A stretch of DNA of 44,252 bases from an uncultured Acidobacteriia bacterium (GCA_903882645.1 CAIRXZ010000110.1:1-44252); one strand, 5' to 3'; shown: positions 33,073-41,185, counted from the first letter of the stretch. Program-made: numbers and translations. The notes: a model not told the origin generated them from the sequence alone.

Positions 33073-33292
33073 AGTCTCTCCGCCCTTTCAGTTCCCGCTC
33101 GGCGCGGAGCCAATCGTCGAGCGGGGACCCGCCCTGGCCTCCGCGCGCTTCCCAGTACGAGTACGCCAGCAGGGCGACGTCTTCCCGCGCCGGAACCGGC
33201 GCGGGGTTGGGCCGGCCGCCCATCGTGGAGCGCCACTGCGAGCGGCTGGCGTGCATCTTTCCGCGGAAGTAATCCATGGGGTTTTGAAACAT
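33071..33292 (-). CDS. Small DUF2934-type protein
   Basis: A 73-residue protein whose C-terminal half, ALLAYSYWEARGGQGGSPLD and DWLRAERELKGR, matches the short DUF2934 pattern of soil bacteria; the function of that family is unknown. ATG 33292 gives MFQNPMDYFRGKMHASRS; ATG 33277 is an alternative. TTATAC lies close upstream, so a promoter may be present, but no ribosome binding site is clear. The 3' end touches the dispersed repeat. Codon use is unremarkable. Confidence 0.6.
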   Translation of the reverse strand: MFQNPMDYFRGKMHASRSQWRSTMGGRPNPAPVPAREDVALLAYSYWEARGGQGGSPLDDWLRAERELKGRRD

Positions 33293-33327
33293 ACTGTATA
33301 ACAAGTTTCGACCGCGCGAGGGCGCCT

Positions 33328-34191
33328 TCACGCGCCTTTCGGATAGCAGCCGAGCACGCGCACGAAGTCAGCCGTCTCACGCAGATGGTTGAGCGCGTTT
33401 TGCGCGTTGGGCGTATCCACCCGGCCCTGAATATCCACGTAGAAGAGGTACTCCCACGGCTTTCCGCGCAACGGCCGCGATTCGATCTTCGCCATATTCA
33501 AGTCGCGCAGCGCGAAAGCGCTCAGCGCGCGGAACAGCGCGCCGGGAACGTTTCGCGTGCTGAACACCAGCGAGGTCTTCCACTGCGCGTGCGCGTCCGC
33601 CGCGACCGGATGGCGGCGCGCATATTCGGGCGTGCGCAGCAGGAAAAAGCGGGTGAAATTCTGCCGGTCGTCTTCAATGGACTTGCGGAGAATGCGCGCC
33701 CCATAGATTTCCGCGGCGACCGCCGAGGCGATCCCCGCGGCATCCGTCAGTTTCTCTTCCATCAGCATTTTCACGCTGCCGGCGGTATCGTAAAAAGGAA
33801 CACGCTCAATGCCTGGGTGGCGCGCGAAGAAATTCAGACACTGATTGAGCGCTACGGGATGCGAAAAAACGCGCTTGATTTTCGAAAAGGGAATGCCTTT
33901 CGGCGCGATCAGATTGTGGACGATCCGCACGTTGGTCTCGGCCACGATCGGGAAATCGAAGTTGAGCAGGTGGTCGTAATTCTCGTGGACCGAACCCGCC
34001 AGCGTATTTTCGATGGGCGCCACCGCGGCCGACGCGCGCCCCTCCTGGAGCGCGCGGAACAGATCTTCGAAGCGCACGCACGGCAGAACGGGGACGTCGG
34101 GGCCAAGCAGCCGGCGCGCGGCCTCTTCGCTGAATGCGCCGCGCTCGCCCTGGAAAGCGGCCGGAGCGGGACGCGCCTTCCGGGCGCTCAT
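33328..34191 (-). CDS. pheA: Prephenate dehydratase with ACT domain
   Basis: Converts prephenate to phenylpyruvate in phenylalanine synthesis. The 287-residue monofunctional enzyme has FQGERGAFSEEAARRLLG at the start, VAPIENTLAGSVHENYDHL, and the catalytic motif TRF at 180-182 in NFTRFFLL. A C-terminal ACT domain follows with GALF (217-220) and ESRP (237-240), the phenylalanine-binding motifs, so feedback inhibition is expected. No chorismate mutase domain is fused. The ATG overlaps the ubiX stop by four bases. Confidence 0.96.
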   Translation of the reverse strand: MSARKARPAPAAFQGERGAFSEEAARRLLGPDVPVLPCVRFEDLFRALQEGRASAAVAPIENTLAGSVHENYDHLLNFDFPIVAETNVRIVHNLIAPKGIPFSKIKRVFSHPVALNQCLNFFARHPGIERVPFYDTAGSVKMLMEEKLTDAAGIASAVAAEIYGARILRKSIEDDRQNFTRFFLLRTPEYARRHPVAADAHAQWKTSLVFSTRNVPGALFRALSAFALRDLNMAKIESRPLRGKPWEYLFYVDIQGRVDTPNAQNALNHLRETADFVRVLGCYPKGA

Positions 34192-34754
34192 GAGGCGGCT
34201 CCTTCCCAGCGCCGGATGGACTGGTCCGGCAATCCGATCAAGTCGAGCACGCGGTCGAGGCTGTGGTCTACGAGATCCATCACGGTTTGCGGGTTGTGAT
34301 AAAAGCCGGGAATCGGCGGCGCGATGATGGCCCCCATTTCCGCTAAGGCCGTCATGTTTTTCAAGTGTCCGAGGTGGAAGGGGCTTTCCCGAACGAGCAA
34401 AATCAACTTGCGTTTCTCCTTCAATGCGACGTCCGCCGCGCGCACCATCAGGTTGGAGCTGATGCCTTGCGCGATCGCCGACATGGTGTGGATCGAGCAG
34501 GGGGCGATCACCATGGCATCGGTCGGATAAGAGCCGCTCGCGAGGCGGCAGCCGATATCCTCCCACGGATACCAGTGGTCGGACATTTTCCTCACCTCCG
34601 CCGCCGTCTTCCCCGTCTCAAGGAACAAGGTCTTCTCGCCGGCGCGGGACAATATGAGGTGGATCTCCACGGATTGGAGCGATCTCAAACGCTCCAGCAG
34701 GCGCAGGCCGTAAATAGCGCCGCTGGCTCCGGAGATTCCCAAGACGATCCTCAA
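34188..34754 (-). CDS. ubiX: UbiX/Pad1-type flavin prenyltransferase
   Basis: Makes prenylated FMN, the cofactor for UbiD-family decarboxylases. A TTG start at 34754 is preferred because GGAGGA lies about seven bases upstream and the protein then begins MRIVLGISGASGAIYGLRLL, giving 188 residues, the family length; ATG 34802 would add 16 unrelated residues. Further marks are SGSYPTDAMVIAPCSIHTMS, AIAQGISSNLMVRAADVALK and LLVRESPFHLGHLKNMTALA. It is upstream of and overlapping pheA. No ubiD is in the window. Confidence 0.92.
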   Translation of the reverse strand: MRIVLGISGASGAIYGLRLLERLRSLQSVEIHLILSRAGEKTLFLETGKTAAEVRKMSDHWYPWEDIGCRLASGSYPTDAMVIAPCSIHTMSAIAQGISSNLMVRAADVALKEKRKLILLVRESPFHLGHLKNMTALAEMGAIIAPPIPGFYHNPQTVMDLVDHSLDRVLDLIGLPDQSIRRWEGAAS

Positions 34755-34805
34755 GGCGTTCCTCCACCGGCTCACGGCCGCCCAAGCTTCAGCGAGGATC
34801 ATACC

Positions 34806-34931
34806 ATGGAGCGCCCCGGACAGAACCTCAAGCGCGTTCGCGAGCGGTTTGCCGAATCAGGACCCTATGGTATGATGGTCCGCAATCAACGGGAAGGAGA
34901 GCGGAGCGACGTCGTCAATATCGCGCCGTGA
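34806..34931 (+). pseudogene. Short open frame resembling start of an XRE-type regulator
   Basis: From ATG 34806 the frame reads MERPGQNLKRVRERFAESGP and ends after 41 residues. PGQNLKRVRE is the common start of XRE helix-turn-helix proteins, but the rest of the domain is missing, so this would be a truncated remnant. The -10 and -35 of the next gene lie within it, and it might instead be a leader peptide. Confidence 0.3.
34849..34876 (+). promoter_or_regulatory. Sigma-70-like promoter of the 464-residue protein gene
   Basis: TTGCCG (34849-34854), 16 bases, TATGAT (34871-34876). It is the best promoter-like sequence between ubiX and the forward gene at 34953 and would give a leader of about 70 bases. 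Confidence 0.42.
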
Positions 34932-34952
34932 AGTGGACGGGCGGAGCAGCCG

Positions 34953-36347
34953 ATGACAGGCGAGCGCCAGAAAAAAACCCGCCAACTTTTCGCGGACGCG
35001 CGGAAGCTCCCCCCGTCCGAGCGAAGCGAATTGCTTGGCCGAATCGCGGTGCGTCTGGCGCTGGCGCTCGCCGTCGTACTGGCCGGGCTTGGCGCACTCA
35101 CCTACTGGCGGAACGGGCGGGCGGACCTTCGAGCGGGGACGCCGGGTAAACGTCCGGCTTCCGCGGCGGCCACTCGTCTCCGCACACTGCCCCCTCCCCC
35201 CGCCGAGCCTGGTGGGCCGATTCCCGGGCCGGCCCAGCCCGTGAGCATCGCCGTGGAGCATCCCGCGTACGTCTACGGCTTGGAGGTCCTGGCGAAAGAT
35301 CGCCCTCTTGTCGACGGCCTGCATTTAGTAGCGGGGGCGCCGCCGTTCGGGTGGATCGTAAAGGGCCAACTTTCCGCGAAGCTGACCGCCGATCCACCCC
35401 CTGGCCGCGGAACCCACACGGAACTTGCCTGGGTGCTGAATGGCAAGGAGGTTCAGCGGGCCGGCGTGGCGCCGGGCGGCGCGCTCGCATATGATAAGCG
35501 GGACCCGGCCGCGGGCGAATATACGGTCCAAGCGCTGGTTGATGGCCGCGTCGAGAAGGAGCTCCGGTTTGTGATCGAGCCGAGAACATCGCCGACGGCG
35601 CCGGCCACGACGGCGGGCGGCGGTATTGGCGGAGGCGCCGGGCCGGAGGCCGAGGCCATTGCGATGGCGGATCCTGCCGAAGGCTTGCGGAGACAAGCCG
35701 ACCAAGCCCGCGTCCGATGGCAAGAGGTCGTCGCGCAAGAGATGCCCAAGGCGAAGCGCGAGTGCGACCCAGCGCGCCGCCAGGCGTCGATCAAGAAGAT
35801 GAGCGACGCGCGGGGCAATTACGACGCGAAGAATATCCTGTTGTGGAACAGGTACACAGAACTCACTCTTGAGGGCTTGGCGCAGGGCGACGCTCCCCAG
35901 GCGAAGGCCGATTCGGACGTCACGATACAGGCTGTCGAGGCGTTCCTCAAGAGCGCGGAAGAGCGCTTGGCGGCCAAGAAAGAAGAGCAAGCCAAAGAGG
36001 AAGAACGGCAGAAGGCTGCGCCCTCCTCCGACGCCGACGACGTCAGCGAATACTTCACTGTCGTAAACATGCTCATTCAATCCATCGAACAGGAAGTTGC
36101 CCAGTGGAAGAAGACGCTCGCCTCGCTGAAACAGGCGGAGGCGAACCTCGAGATGAAGAAGAATCTCTGGGCGAACTTGAAGGAGCAAGCCGAGGAGTCC
36201 GTGCGGAACGTGAAGGCGGATGCTGCGTCCTACAGGTCCGAGTACGTCGGCCTCGACAAAGAAGTGTCTCTTAAATGCGCCGCGGCGATTCGTAACAACC
36301 CGGCGCGCAAGCAAGACAGCGGGCCGGCCGGAGGCAAGAAACAGTAA
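34953..36347 (+). CDS. Membrane-anchored coiled-coil protein of unknown function
   Basis: A 464-residue protein I do not recognise. Residues 1-30 (RQKKTRQLFADARKLPPSER) resemble the short N-terminal segment that precedes the kinase domain in acidobacterial Ser/Thr kinases, but no kinase follows. A membrane helix lies at about 32-51 (AVRLALALAVVLAGLGALTY), then a Pro-rich linker, a beta-rich Ig-like part at about 95-210 (GKEVQRAGVAPGGALAYDKR), a Gly/Ala spacer, and a long charged helical region at about 230-450 including RLAAKKEEQAKEEERQK. Topology suggests a short cytoplasmic tail and a large periplasmic part. It has its own promoter and no partner genes. Confidence 0.65.
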   Translation: MTGERQKKTRQLFADARKLPPSERSELLGRIAVRLALALAVVLAGLGALTYWRNGRADLRAGTPGKRPASAAATRLRTLPPPPAEPGGPIPGPAQPVSIAVEHPAYVYGLEVLAKDRPLVDGLHLVAGAPPFGWIVKGQLSAKLTADPPPGRGTHTELAWVLNGKEVQRAGVAPGGALAYDKRDPAAGEYTVQALVDGRVEKELRFVIEPRTSPTAPATTAGGGIGGGAGPEAEAIAMADPAEGLRRQADQARVRWQEVVAQEMPKAKRECDPARRQASIKKMSDARGNYDAKNILLWNRYTELTLEGLAQGDAPQAKADSDVTIQAVEAFLKSAEERLAAKKEEQAKEEERQKAAPSSDADDVSEYFTVVNMLIQSIEQEVAQWKKTLASLKQAEANLEMKKNLWANLKEQAEESVRNVKADAASYRSEYVGLDKEVSLKCAAAIRNNPARKQDSGPAGGKKQ

Positions 36348-36431
36348 GCTGGTTTCCCGTCACCGGCGGCGGAGTTCTCTATATGGGAATCCGGATCCAA
36401 GAGGTGCGCTTTGGCCCGCGGGATAGCCGCC

Positions 36432-37166
36432 TCACAGCCTTTTCAGCGCATCCTCCGCTTCCTTCAACCGGGGAAACTTCCTTTCCGCCTCCCGAAACTC
36501 GCGCGTGTGCACTCTGCGGCGCAAGCCCTTGTGGTCCACCGGGTAGCGCAGGTGCAGCATTTCATGAAACATCACGTACTCCAAGGCTAGCGGCTCCCCC
36601 GGCCGGTCGAAGATGCGGCTGATCACGATGGCGTTGTGGGAGGGGTCGAAATGCCCCAGCATGCCGCGCGCAGGGCGGCGGCTCCAGCCGAGCAGCGGCC
36701 TCCCCAACAGGCCGTCGAAATATTGCCGGTTCAGGCGGTCGAAGATCTCATCCAGATCGTGGGTTTCGCCGCGGGGCCCGGAAACGTACTTGCGCCCGCG
36801 AATCTGCCGCACCAGATGCGCCTGGCGCCGCACGTCGCGCCGGTTCAAATACAGCCGGTAGCGGTGGGAATACACGCGGGGAATCGGTTTCCGGTAGAGT
36901 TTGCCGAGCAGGATGTGGGCCAGCGCCTCCAGCACCGGGGCCGGAGCGCCCGCCAGCAGATCGGAAATGCGAACGCGGAGCCGTCCGTTATCCAGGCGGA
37001 TGAAGCTGTCGGCGTTGGCGAAACGGCAGAACTCGACGTGCAGGTCCGGGCCCGGGGTGCGCGGCTTCAGCTCGCGGAAAACGCGCGCGTATATTTCCTC
37101 CGGCGTCTCGAAGAACAGGGAGCTTTGGATGCTTTGAAGATCGAGCGTCCGTTCCGGTTCGGCCAT
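36432..37166 (-). CDS. SprT-like zinc metallopeptidase domain protein
   Basis: A 244-residue protein with a C-terminal SprT/M48-like metalloprotease pattern: FDRLNRQYFDGLLGRPLLGW, MLGHFDPSHNAIVIS, and zinc motif HEMLH at residues 201-205 followed by HLRYP and a third potential ligand in VHTREFREAE. The N-terminal half (QSSLFFETPEEIYARVFREL) is less clear. Relatives are annotated as SprT-like domain proteins of unknown substrate. It is transcribed alone, toward the gene at 34953. Confidence 0.82.
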   Translation of the reverse strand: MAEPERTLDLQSIQSSLFFETPEEIYARVFRELKPRTPGPDLHVEFCRFANADSFIRLDNGRLRVRISDLLAGAPAPVLEALAHILLGKLYRKPIPRVYSHRYRLYLNRRDVRRQAHLVRQIRGRKYVSGPRGETHDLDEIFDRLNRQYFDGLLGRPLLGWSRRPARGMLGHFDPSHNAIVISRIFDRPGEPLALEYVMFHEMLHLRYPVDHKGLRRRVHTREFREAERKFPRLKEAEDALKRL

Positions 37167-37267
37167 GTCTCAATTCAGGGTAGCAGGCGCCTATGGCGCC
37201 GACGTCGACAAAAACCCGTCGATGTCAGCCATCGGCCTTTCTTGTGCCGCCGCCGCGCGGCGGCCTT

Positions 37268-37305
37268 GGCTGACGGCTGATGGCTAATGGCTGATGGCTG
37301 ATGGC
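37268..37305. repeat. 7-bp tandem repeat (GGCTGAT)
   Basis: Five consecutive heptamers (GGCTGAC, GGCTGAT, GGCTAAT, GGCTGAT, GGCTGAT) plus GGC lie between the GNAT and SprT-like genes. The array is short and has no unique spacers, so it is a simple repeat. Together with the hairpin-prone GC stretch before it, it fills the intergenic gap. Confidence 0.7.
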
Positions 37306-37313
37306 TTCCTTGC

Positions 37314-37760
37314 CTACACTTTCCTCGCCATCCGCCAGCCGTCCGAGCCGTCTTCGTAGTAGCGGGGCGCGCGCCGCACGCATCGAAACGAGTATTTCGC
37401 ATAGAATGCCCGCGCCTCGAGGTTGGTGGTCTTGACCGTGAGGAAAAGGCGTTTTACGCCGCGCGCCCTGAGCCGCCGCAGGGCGCTCTCCAGCATGGCC
37501 GACGCGGCTCCCGCGCCGCGCGCCGCCGGGTCCACGGCGACGGAGACCAACTCCGCGCGGCGCCCGCGCGCGCGGGCAATCAGATACCCGCGGATGCTTC
37601 CGGCGCGCTCCGCGGCGAGAAACAGGTCTCCGGATGCGTCAAGATGCTCTGCAAACAGGTTGCGATCGTAGGCGTCCACGCTGAAACTGGCGCGCTCGAT
37701 CTCGAGGACGCGGTCCAGGTCGGCGGGCCGGATTTTGCGGACGGCGAACTGTGCGGGCAT
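37314..37760 (-). CDS. GNAT-family N-acetyltransferase (RimI-like)
   Basis: A 148-residue acetyltransferase using acetyl-CoA, similar to RimI, which acetylates protein N-termini. It has the GNAT order: VRKIRPADLDRVLEIERASF at the start, YLIARARGRRAELVSVAVDP, the acetyl-CoA loop ARGAGAASAMLESALRRL and the C-terminal LTVKTTNLEARAFYAKYSFR. ATG 37760 is chosen; ATG 37787 would add nine residues. It is divergent from feoA with a 119-base gap. Whether it is the ribosomal acetyltransferase or a generic GNAT cannot be told. Confidence 0.83.
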   Translation of the reverse strand: MPAQFAVRKIRPADLDRVLEIERASFSVDAYDRNLFAEHLDASGDLFLAAERAGSIRGYLIARARGRRAELVSVAVDPAARGAGAASAMLESALRRLRARGVKRLFLTVKTTNLEARAFYAKYSFRCVRRAPRYYEDGSDGWRMARKV

Positions 37761-37844
37761 TCGATTATCGTCAACGTTCCGTCGCATGGGAACCCGGCTG
37801 CCCGGCTCCGGCTTTGCCTCGCCGGACCAAGGCGGGCAGTCCTC

Positions 37845-37873
37845 TTGACAATTATTTCAGACTTCGGCATACT
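37845..37873 (+). promoter_or_regulatory. feoAB promoter, predicted leaderless
   Basis: A perfect -35 TTGACA (37845-37850), a 17-base spacer and CATACT (37868-37873). The predicted start of transcription falls at about 37880, the A of the feoA ATG, and no Shine-Dalgarno is present. No clear Fur or DtxR box is seen. Confidence 0.65.
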
Positions 37874-37879
37874 GGAACC

Positions 37880-38197
37880 ATGTTGCAACTCAGTGGCAAC
37901 AAGAGTCGGGCGGACGGCGGCCCCGCGACGCTGGTCGATCTGCGCCGGGGCGACGCCGCGGTGCTCGACTGCATCGACCTCCCCGGCGAAGACGCCCGCC
38001 GCCTGATGGAACTGGGTTTTCTGCCAGGCGCCCGTATTACCGCCGGACGGTCCGCTCCCGGCGGGGACCCCCGCGTATTCCAGGTGGATGGTTCGGAAAT
38101 CGCCCTGCGGCGCGAAACCGCGAGGCGGCTGAAAATCAGGCCGGATAACCGGCCCGTGAAAGCGGCCCGGCCGGAGAAGGCGCCGAGGCCCCGGTGA
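37880..38197 (+). CDS. feoA: FeoA, ferrous iron transport accessory protein
   Basis: Small SH3-like cytoplasmic partner of the Fe(II) transporter FeoB. The 105-residue protein has TLVDLRRGDAAVLDCIDLPG, RRLMELGFLPGARITAGRSA and FQVDGSEIALRRETARRLKI, the whole FeoA domain, plus a basic Pro-rich tail. The start at 37880 is where the promoter predicts the transcript to begin; longer versions from upstream starts have no family similarity. It overlaps feoB by four bases (GTGA). Confidence 0.94.
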   Translation: MLQLSGNKSRADGGPATLVDLRRGDAAVLDCIDLPGEDARRLMELGFLPGARITAGRSAPGGDPRVFQVDGSEIALRRETARRLKIRPDNRPVKAARPEKAPRPR

Positions 38198-40092
38198 GCG
38201 ATTGCGGCTCCTGCGCCGGACGCCCCGCAAGCTCCGTTCCGGACGTGCCCGGCGGCGCGGCCACGCCGGCCGACGCCCCAAAATCGGTTGCGTTGATCGG
38301 TCCGCCGAATTCCGGCAAGACCACTCTTTTCAATCGTCTCACGGGTCTGCGGCAGAAGGTCGCCAACTTCCCAGGGGTGACTGTGGAGCAGCACACCGGG
38401 GTCGCCGAGTTGCCGGACGGCCGCGCGATCGACGTCATCGATCTGCCTGGCGTTTACAGCCTGTCGCCGCGTTCGGAGGACGAACGGGTGGCGCGCGACG
38501 TGCTCACCGGCCGGCGGCCCGGCATTCCCCAGCCCGGCGCGATCCTGCTGGTGCTCGATTCCACCAACCTGAGCCGTCACCTCATGCTGGCGGCGCCGAT
38601 CCTGGCGCTGGGCGTTCCGACGCTGATCGTTCTGAACATGGCGGACGATCTGCGCAGCCGCGGCGGGCGTCTGGACCTCGCGGCGCTCTCGGCTCAACTC
38701 GGCGCCCCGGCGGCGCTGGTCAGCGCGCGCGGAGGCGAGGGAATCGGCGAGGTGCTCGACTTCCTGGCGGGCGCCATGCCCAAGCCCTTGCCCAGGCAAC
38801 TTCCCGTCCTCCAGGACGTGCCCAAGTGCCGGGAATGGGCGGGCCGCATGGGCAGCGCGGCCCGCTACCGTCCGCCGATTCCACCCAAGTGGACGCGCCG
38901 CCTGGACTCGGTCTTCCTGCACCCCGTGGCCGGCCCGCTGGTGTTCGCCGTGGTGGTGGTGGCGGTCTTCCAAACCATCTTCACGGCGGCGGTCCCGCCG
39001 ATGAACGCGGTGCGCTGGATGTTCGACGTATCCGGCAAGTGGATTGCGTCCGCGCTGCCGCCTTCGGTGTTCCGCTCGCTGCTGACCGAGGGCGTGTGGA
39101 GCGGCGTTGGGTCGGTGGTGGTCTTTCTTCCGCAGGTGCTGCTGTTGTTCTTGTTCATCGGCATCCTGGAGGATTCCGGGTACCTCGCGCGCGCGGCGCT
39201 CATCGCGGATCGCACCATGGCGCGCGTGGGCCTGCAAGGCAAGTCGTTCATTCCGCTGCTGTCGGCCTACGGATGCGCAGTGCCGGCCATCATGGCGGCG
39301 CGCACCATCGAAAACAAGCGCGACCGCACCGCCACCATTCTCATCGCGCCCTTCATGACGTGCTCGGCGCGCCTGCCGGTCTACACTCTGATCATCGCCG
39401 CGTTCATTCCGGAAAGCCGGTTGTTTGGGGTCCTGAGTACGCGCGCGGCGGCGCTGCTGAGCCTGTACATACTCGGCTTCCTGGCGGCGGTTGTCACGGC
39501 GAGGGCGCTGAAATCCTCGATTCTGAAGAGCGGCCGCACGCCGTTTCTGCTCGAGATGCCCTCCTACCGCTGGCCGACCGCGCAATCTCTCGGCCTGCGG
39601 CTGCTCGACCGCTCGAAGATCTTTCTCCGCCGCGCCGGAACGGTGATTCTGCTGGTCACCGTGATCCTGTGGGTCATGGCCCACCTGCCGACGGAAGGCG
39701 GGCGCGCGCCGGCCATCGAGCGCAGCTTCGCGGGGATGATCGGGCACGGCATCGAGCCGGTCATCCGGCCGCTCGGATTCAACTGGAAGATCGGGATCGG
39801 CCTGATCACGTCGCTGGCCGCGCGCGAGACCATCATCGGCACGCTCGGGGCGATCTACGGCATGGATCCGCACACCCACTCGCAGGGCCTGCAATCCGCT
39901 CTGCAACACGACCTCACGCCCGGCGGCGCGGTGGCCCTGCTGGTCTTCTTCGCGTTCGCCATGCAGTGCATCTCGACGATTGCGGTGGTGCGGCGCGAAA
40001 CGGGCGGGTGGAAGTGGCCCATATTCCAGTTCACCTATATGGGCGCGCTGGCCTATGCCGGGGCTTTCGTCGCGGCGCATTTGATCCGGTAG
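38194..40092 (+). CDS. feoB: FeoB, ferrous iron transporter
   Basis: Inner-membrane Fe(II) transporter with a cytoplasmic G domain. The 632-residue protein begins at GTG 38194. G1 is GPPNSGKT at 36-43, followed by FPGVTVEQHTG, G3 DLPGVYSLSPRSEDE and G4 NMAD. The membrane part includes LPQVLLLFLFIGILEDSGYL, LLSAYGCAVPAIMAARTIEN and TCSARLPVYTLIIAAFIPES, the core gate motifs. It is shorter than enterobacterial FeoB (about 770 residues), within the range seen elsewhere. No FeoC follows; a vapBC pair does. Confidence 0.96.
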   Translation: MSDCGSCAGRPASSVPDVPGGAATPADAPKSVALIGPPNSGKTTLFNRLTGLRQKVANFPGVTVEQHTGVAELPDGRAIDVIDLPGVYSLSPRSEDERVARDVLTGRRPGIPQPGAILLVLDSTNLSRHLMLAAPILALGVPTLIVLNMADDLRSRGGRLDLAALSAQLGAPAALVSARGGEGIGEVLDFLAGAMPKPLPRQLPVLQDVPKCREWAGRMGSAARYRPPIPPKWTRRLDSVFLHPVAGPLVFAVVVVAVFQTIFTAAVPPMNAVRWMFDVSGKWIASALPPSVFRSLLTEGVWSGVGSVVVFLPQVLLLFLFIGILEDSGYLARAALIADRTMARVGLQGKSFIPLLSAYGCAVPAIMAARTIENKRDRTATILIAPFMTCSARLPVYTLIIAAFIPESRLFGVLSTRAAALLSLYILGFLAAVVTARALKSSILKSGRTPFLLEMPSYRWPTAQSLGLRLLDRSKIFLRRAGTVILLVTVILWVMAHLPTEGGRAPAIERSFAGMIGHGIEPVIRPLGFNWKIGIGLITSLAARETIIGTLGAIYGMDPHTHSQGLQSALQHDLTPGGAVALLVFFAFAMQCISTIAVVRRETGGWKWPIFQFTYMGALAYAGAFVAAHLIR

Positions 40093-40114
40093 GGTCCGAA
40101 TGGTAGAATTCTTC

Positions 40115-40149
40115 CCATGCTATGGTAGATTGGTATATGCCATGGGCAT
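40115..40149. promoter_or_regulatory. Dyads at the vapBC start, possible autoregulatory operator
   Basis: Two small inverted repeats, CCAT-GCT-ATGG (40115-40125) and ATGCC-ATG-GGCAT (40137-40149), lie in an A+T-richer patch; the second contains the proposed vapB start codon. TAGATT and TATATG could act as -10 elements. VapB-type antitoxins commonly bind such sites. Confidence 0.35.
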
Positions 40150-40396
40150 GAACGTCAAGAATCCCGAGACGCAGCGGCTCGTCCGGGAGCTCGCACAACT
40201 CACCGGCGAGAGCCAGACTAAAGCGATCACCGAAGCCGTCCGCGAGCGCCTCAAGCATCTGCATCGGGAACGGAGCACGGGTCTTTCCGACCGTTTGCTG
40301 GCCATCGGCCAGGACTGCGCGCCGCGTCTCAAAGAGCCTTTTCGCTCCGCCGAACACGGCGACCTGCTCTACGACGACCTCGGCGTGCCGCGATGA
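40142..40396 (+). CDS. vapB: VapB-type antitoxin
   Basis: Antitoxin of a VapBC pair. The 84-residue protein begins MGMNVKNPETQRLVRELAQL, then TGESQTKAITEAVRERLKHL, the pattern of the PSK transcription-factor/VapB family whose N-terminal part binds DNA and whose C-terminal tail (AEHGDLLYDDLGVPR) blocks the toxin. ATG 40142 is chosen; 40148 would drop two residues. The stop overlaps vapC by four bases. It lies 49 bases after feoB. Confidence 0.88.
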   Translation: MGMNVKNPETQRLVRELAQLTGESQTKAITEAVRERLKHLHRERSTGLSDRLLAIGQDCAPRLKEPFRSAEHGDLLYDDLGVPR

Positions 40397-40794
40397 TCGC
40401 CGATTCGTCGGCTATCCTCGCGATTCTTCGCGCGGAGGCGGAAGCGAGCGCCTGTGCGCGAGCCATCGAAGCAGCAACCAGCCGGCGAATCTCCGCGGCC
40501 AACTTCCTGGAGAGCGCGATCGTGATAGACGGAAGCCGCGACCCGGTCGCCAGCCGCCGATTGGACGATCTGCTCAGAGAGGCCAAGTTCGTTATAGAAC
40601 CTGTCACGGAGGAACAGGCGAAGATCGCAAGAGAGGCCTACCGGGATTTTGGCAAAGGCAGCGGCAACCCGGCGCAATTGAACTTCGGCGACTGTTTCGC
40701 TTACGCGCTGGCGAAGGTCGCAGGGGAACCGTTGCTCTTTAAGGGAGACGATTTCACGCACACGGATATCGCGCCGGTCATCGGGATCCGGTGA
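40393..40794 (+). CDS. vapC: VapC-type PIN-domain toxin
   Basis: Ribonuclease toxin of the PIN family, held in check by VapB. The 133-residue protein has the four-acid site: Asp 4 in MIADSSAILAIL, Glu 40 in ISAANFLESAIV, Asp 100 in NFGDCFAYALAKV and Asp 119/120 in LLFKGDDFTHTDI, so it should be active. ATG overlaps the vapB stop. This intact gene contrasts with the broken PIN remnant at 6015-6316. Confidence 0.93.
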   Translation: MIADSSAILAILRAEAEASACARAIEAATSRRISAANFLESAIVIDGSRDPVASRRLDDLLREAKFVIEPVTEEQAKIAREAYRDFGKGSGNPAQLNFGDCFAYALAKVAGEPLLFKGDDFTHTDIAPVIGIR

Positions 40795-40927
40795 TCGGCC
40801 AGAGCGAGAGCCCCGCCGACGCGGCGGCGTGTCCATCGCGCAACTCTTTGCCGGGCGCTCTCCAGAGTGGAATGAGCCATAATTCAGATACTACTGGGCG
40901 GACTTCCAAGCTCCTACCGATTTTCGT

Positions 40928-41185
40928 GTGGGCGAGGCCGTCAAGTACCTGAGCACGCAGAAGCCTCGGGTCGTTGCGAGGTACAAAATGAGCGCAGACC
41001 GGCAGGAAGAGGAAAGGACAATCATCCGCGACTTGCGCGCGGAAGGAAGACGCCTGCTCAATGACTGGCCCCAGCTACGGCCTGAGCTACGCTACGAATA
41101 CCGCACAGCCAATGAAGCGGAGGAGAGAATCAAGCTACAAAGATTCATCGACTGGCTGATCGGCCCTGCCTGCGCACCCGAATAG
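40928..41185 (+). CDS. Small hypothetical protein
   Basis: An 85-residue, highly charged protein of unknown function. From GTG 40928 it reads MGEAVKYLSTQKPRVVARYK, then a helical stretch EERTIIRDLRAEGRRLLNDW and RIKLQRFIDWLIG. ATG 40988 is a plausible later start, leaving 65 residues. No domain is recognised and no partner overlaps it. It sits between two toxin-antitoxin pairs, so it may belong to the same mobile-like patch. The 133 bases before it (40795-40927) hold nothing identifiable. Confidence 0.45.
   Translation: MGEAVKYLSTQKPRVVARYKMSADRQEEERTIIRDLRAEGRRLLNDWPQLRPELRYEYRTANEAEERIKLQRFIDWLIGPACAPE

Noticed and set aside
37268-37305. Possible CRISPR or regulatory array
   Set aside because: Units are only seven bases with no spacers; it is a simple tandem repeat.
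37852-40080. Leftward open frame of 742 codons
   Set aside because: Antisense shadow of feoA-feoB, low-complexity Arg/His composition.
38202-40106. Forward open frame of 634 codons in a different frame of feoB
   Set aside because: The overlapping frame encodes complete FeoB with G motifs; this one is Arg/Gly-rich noise.
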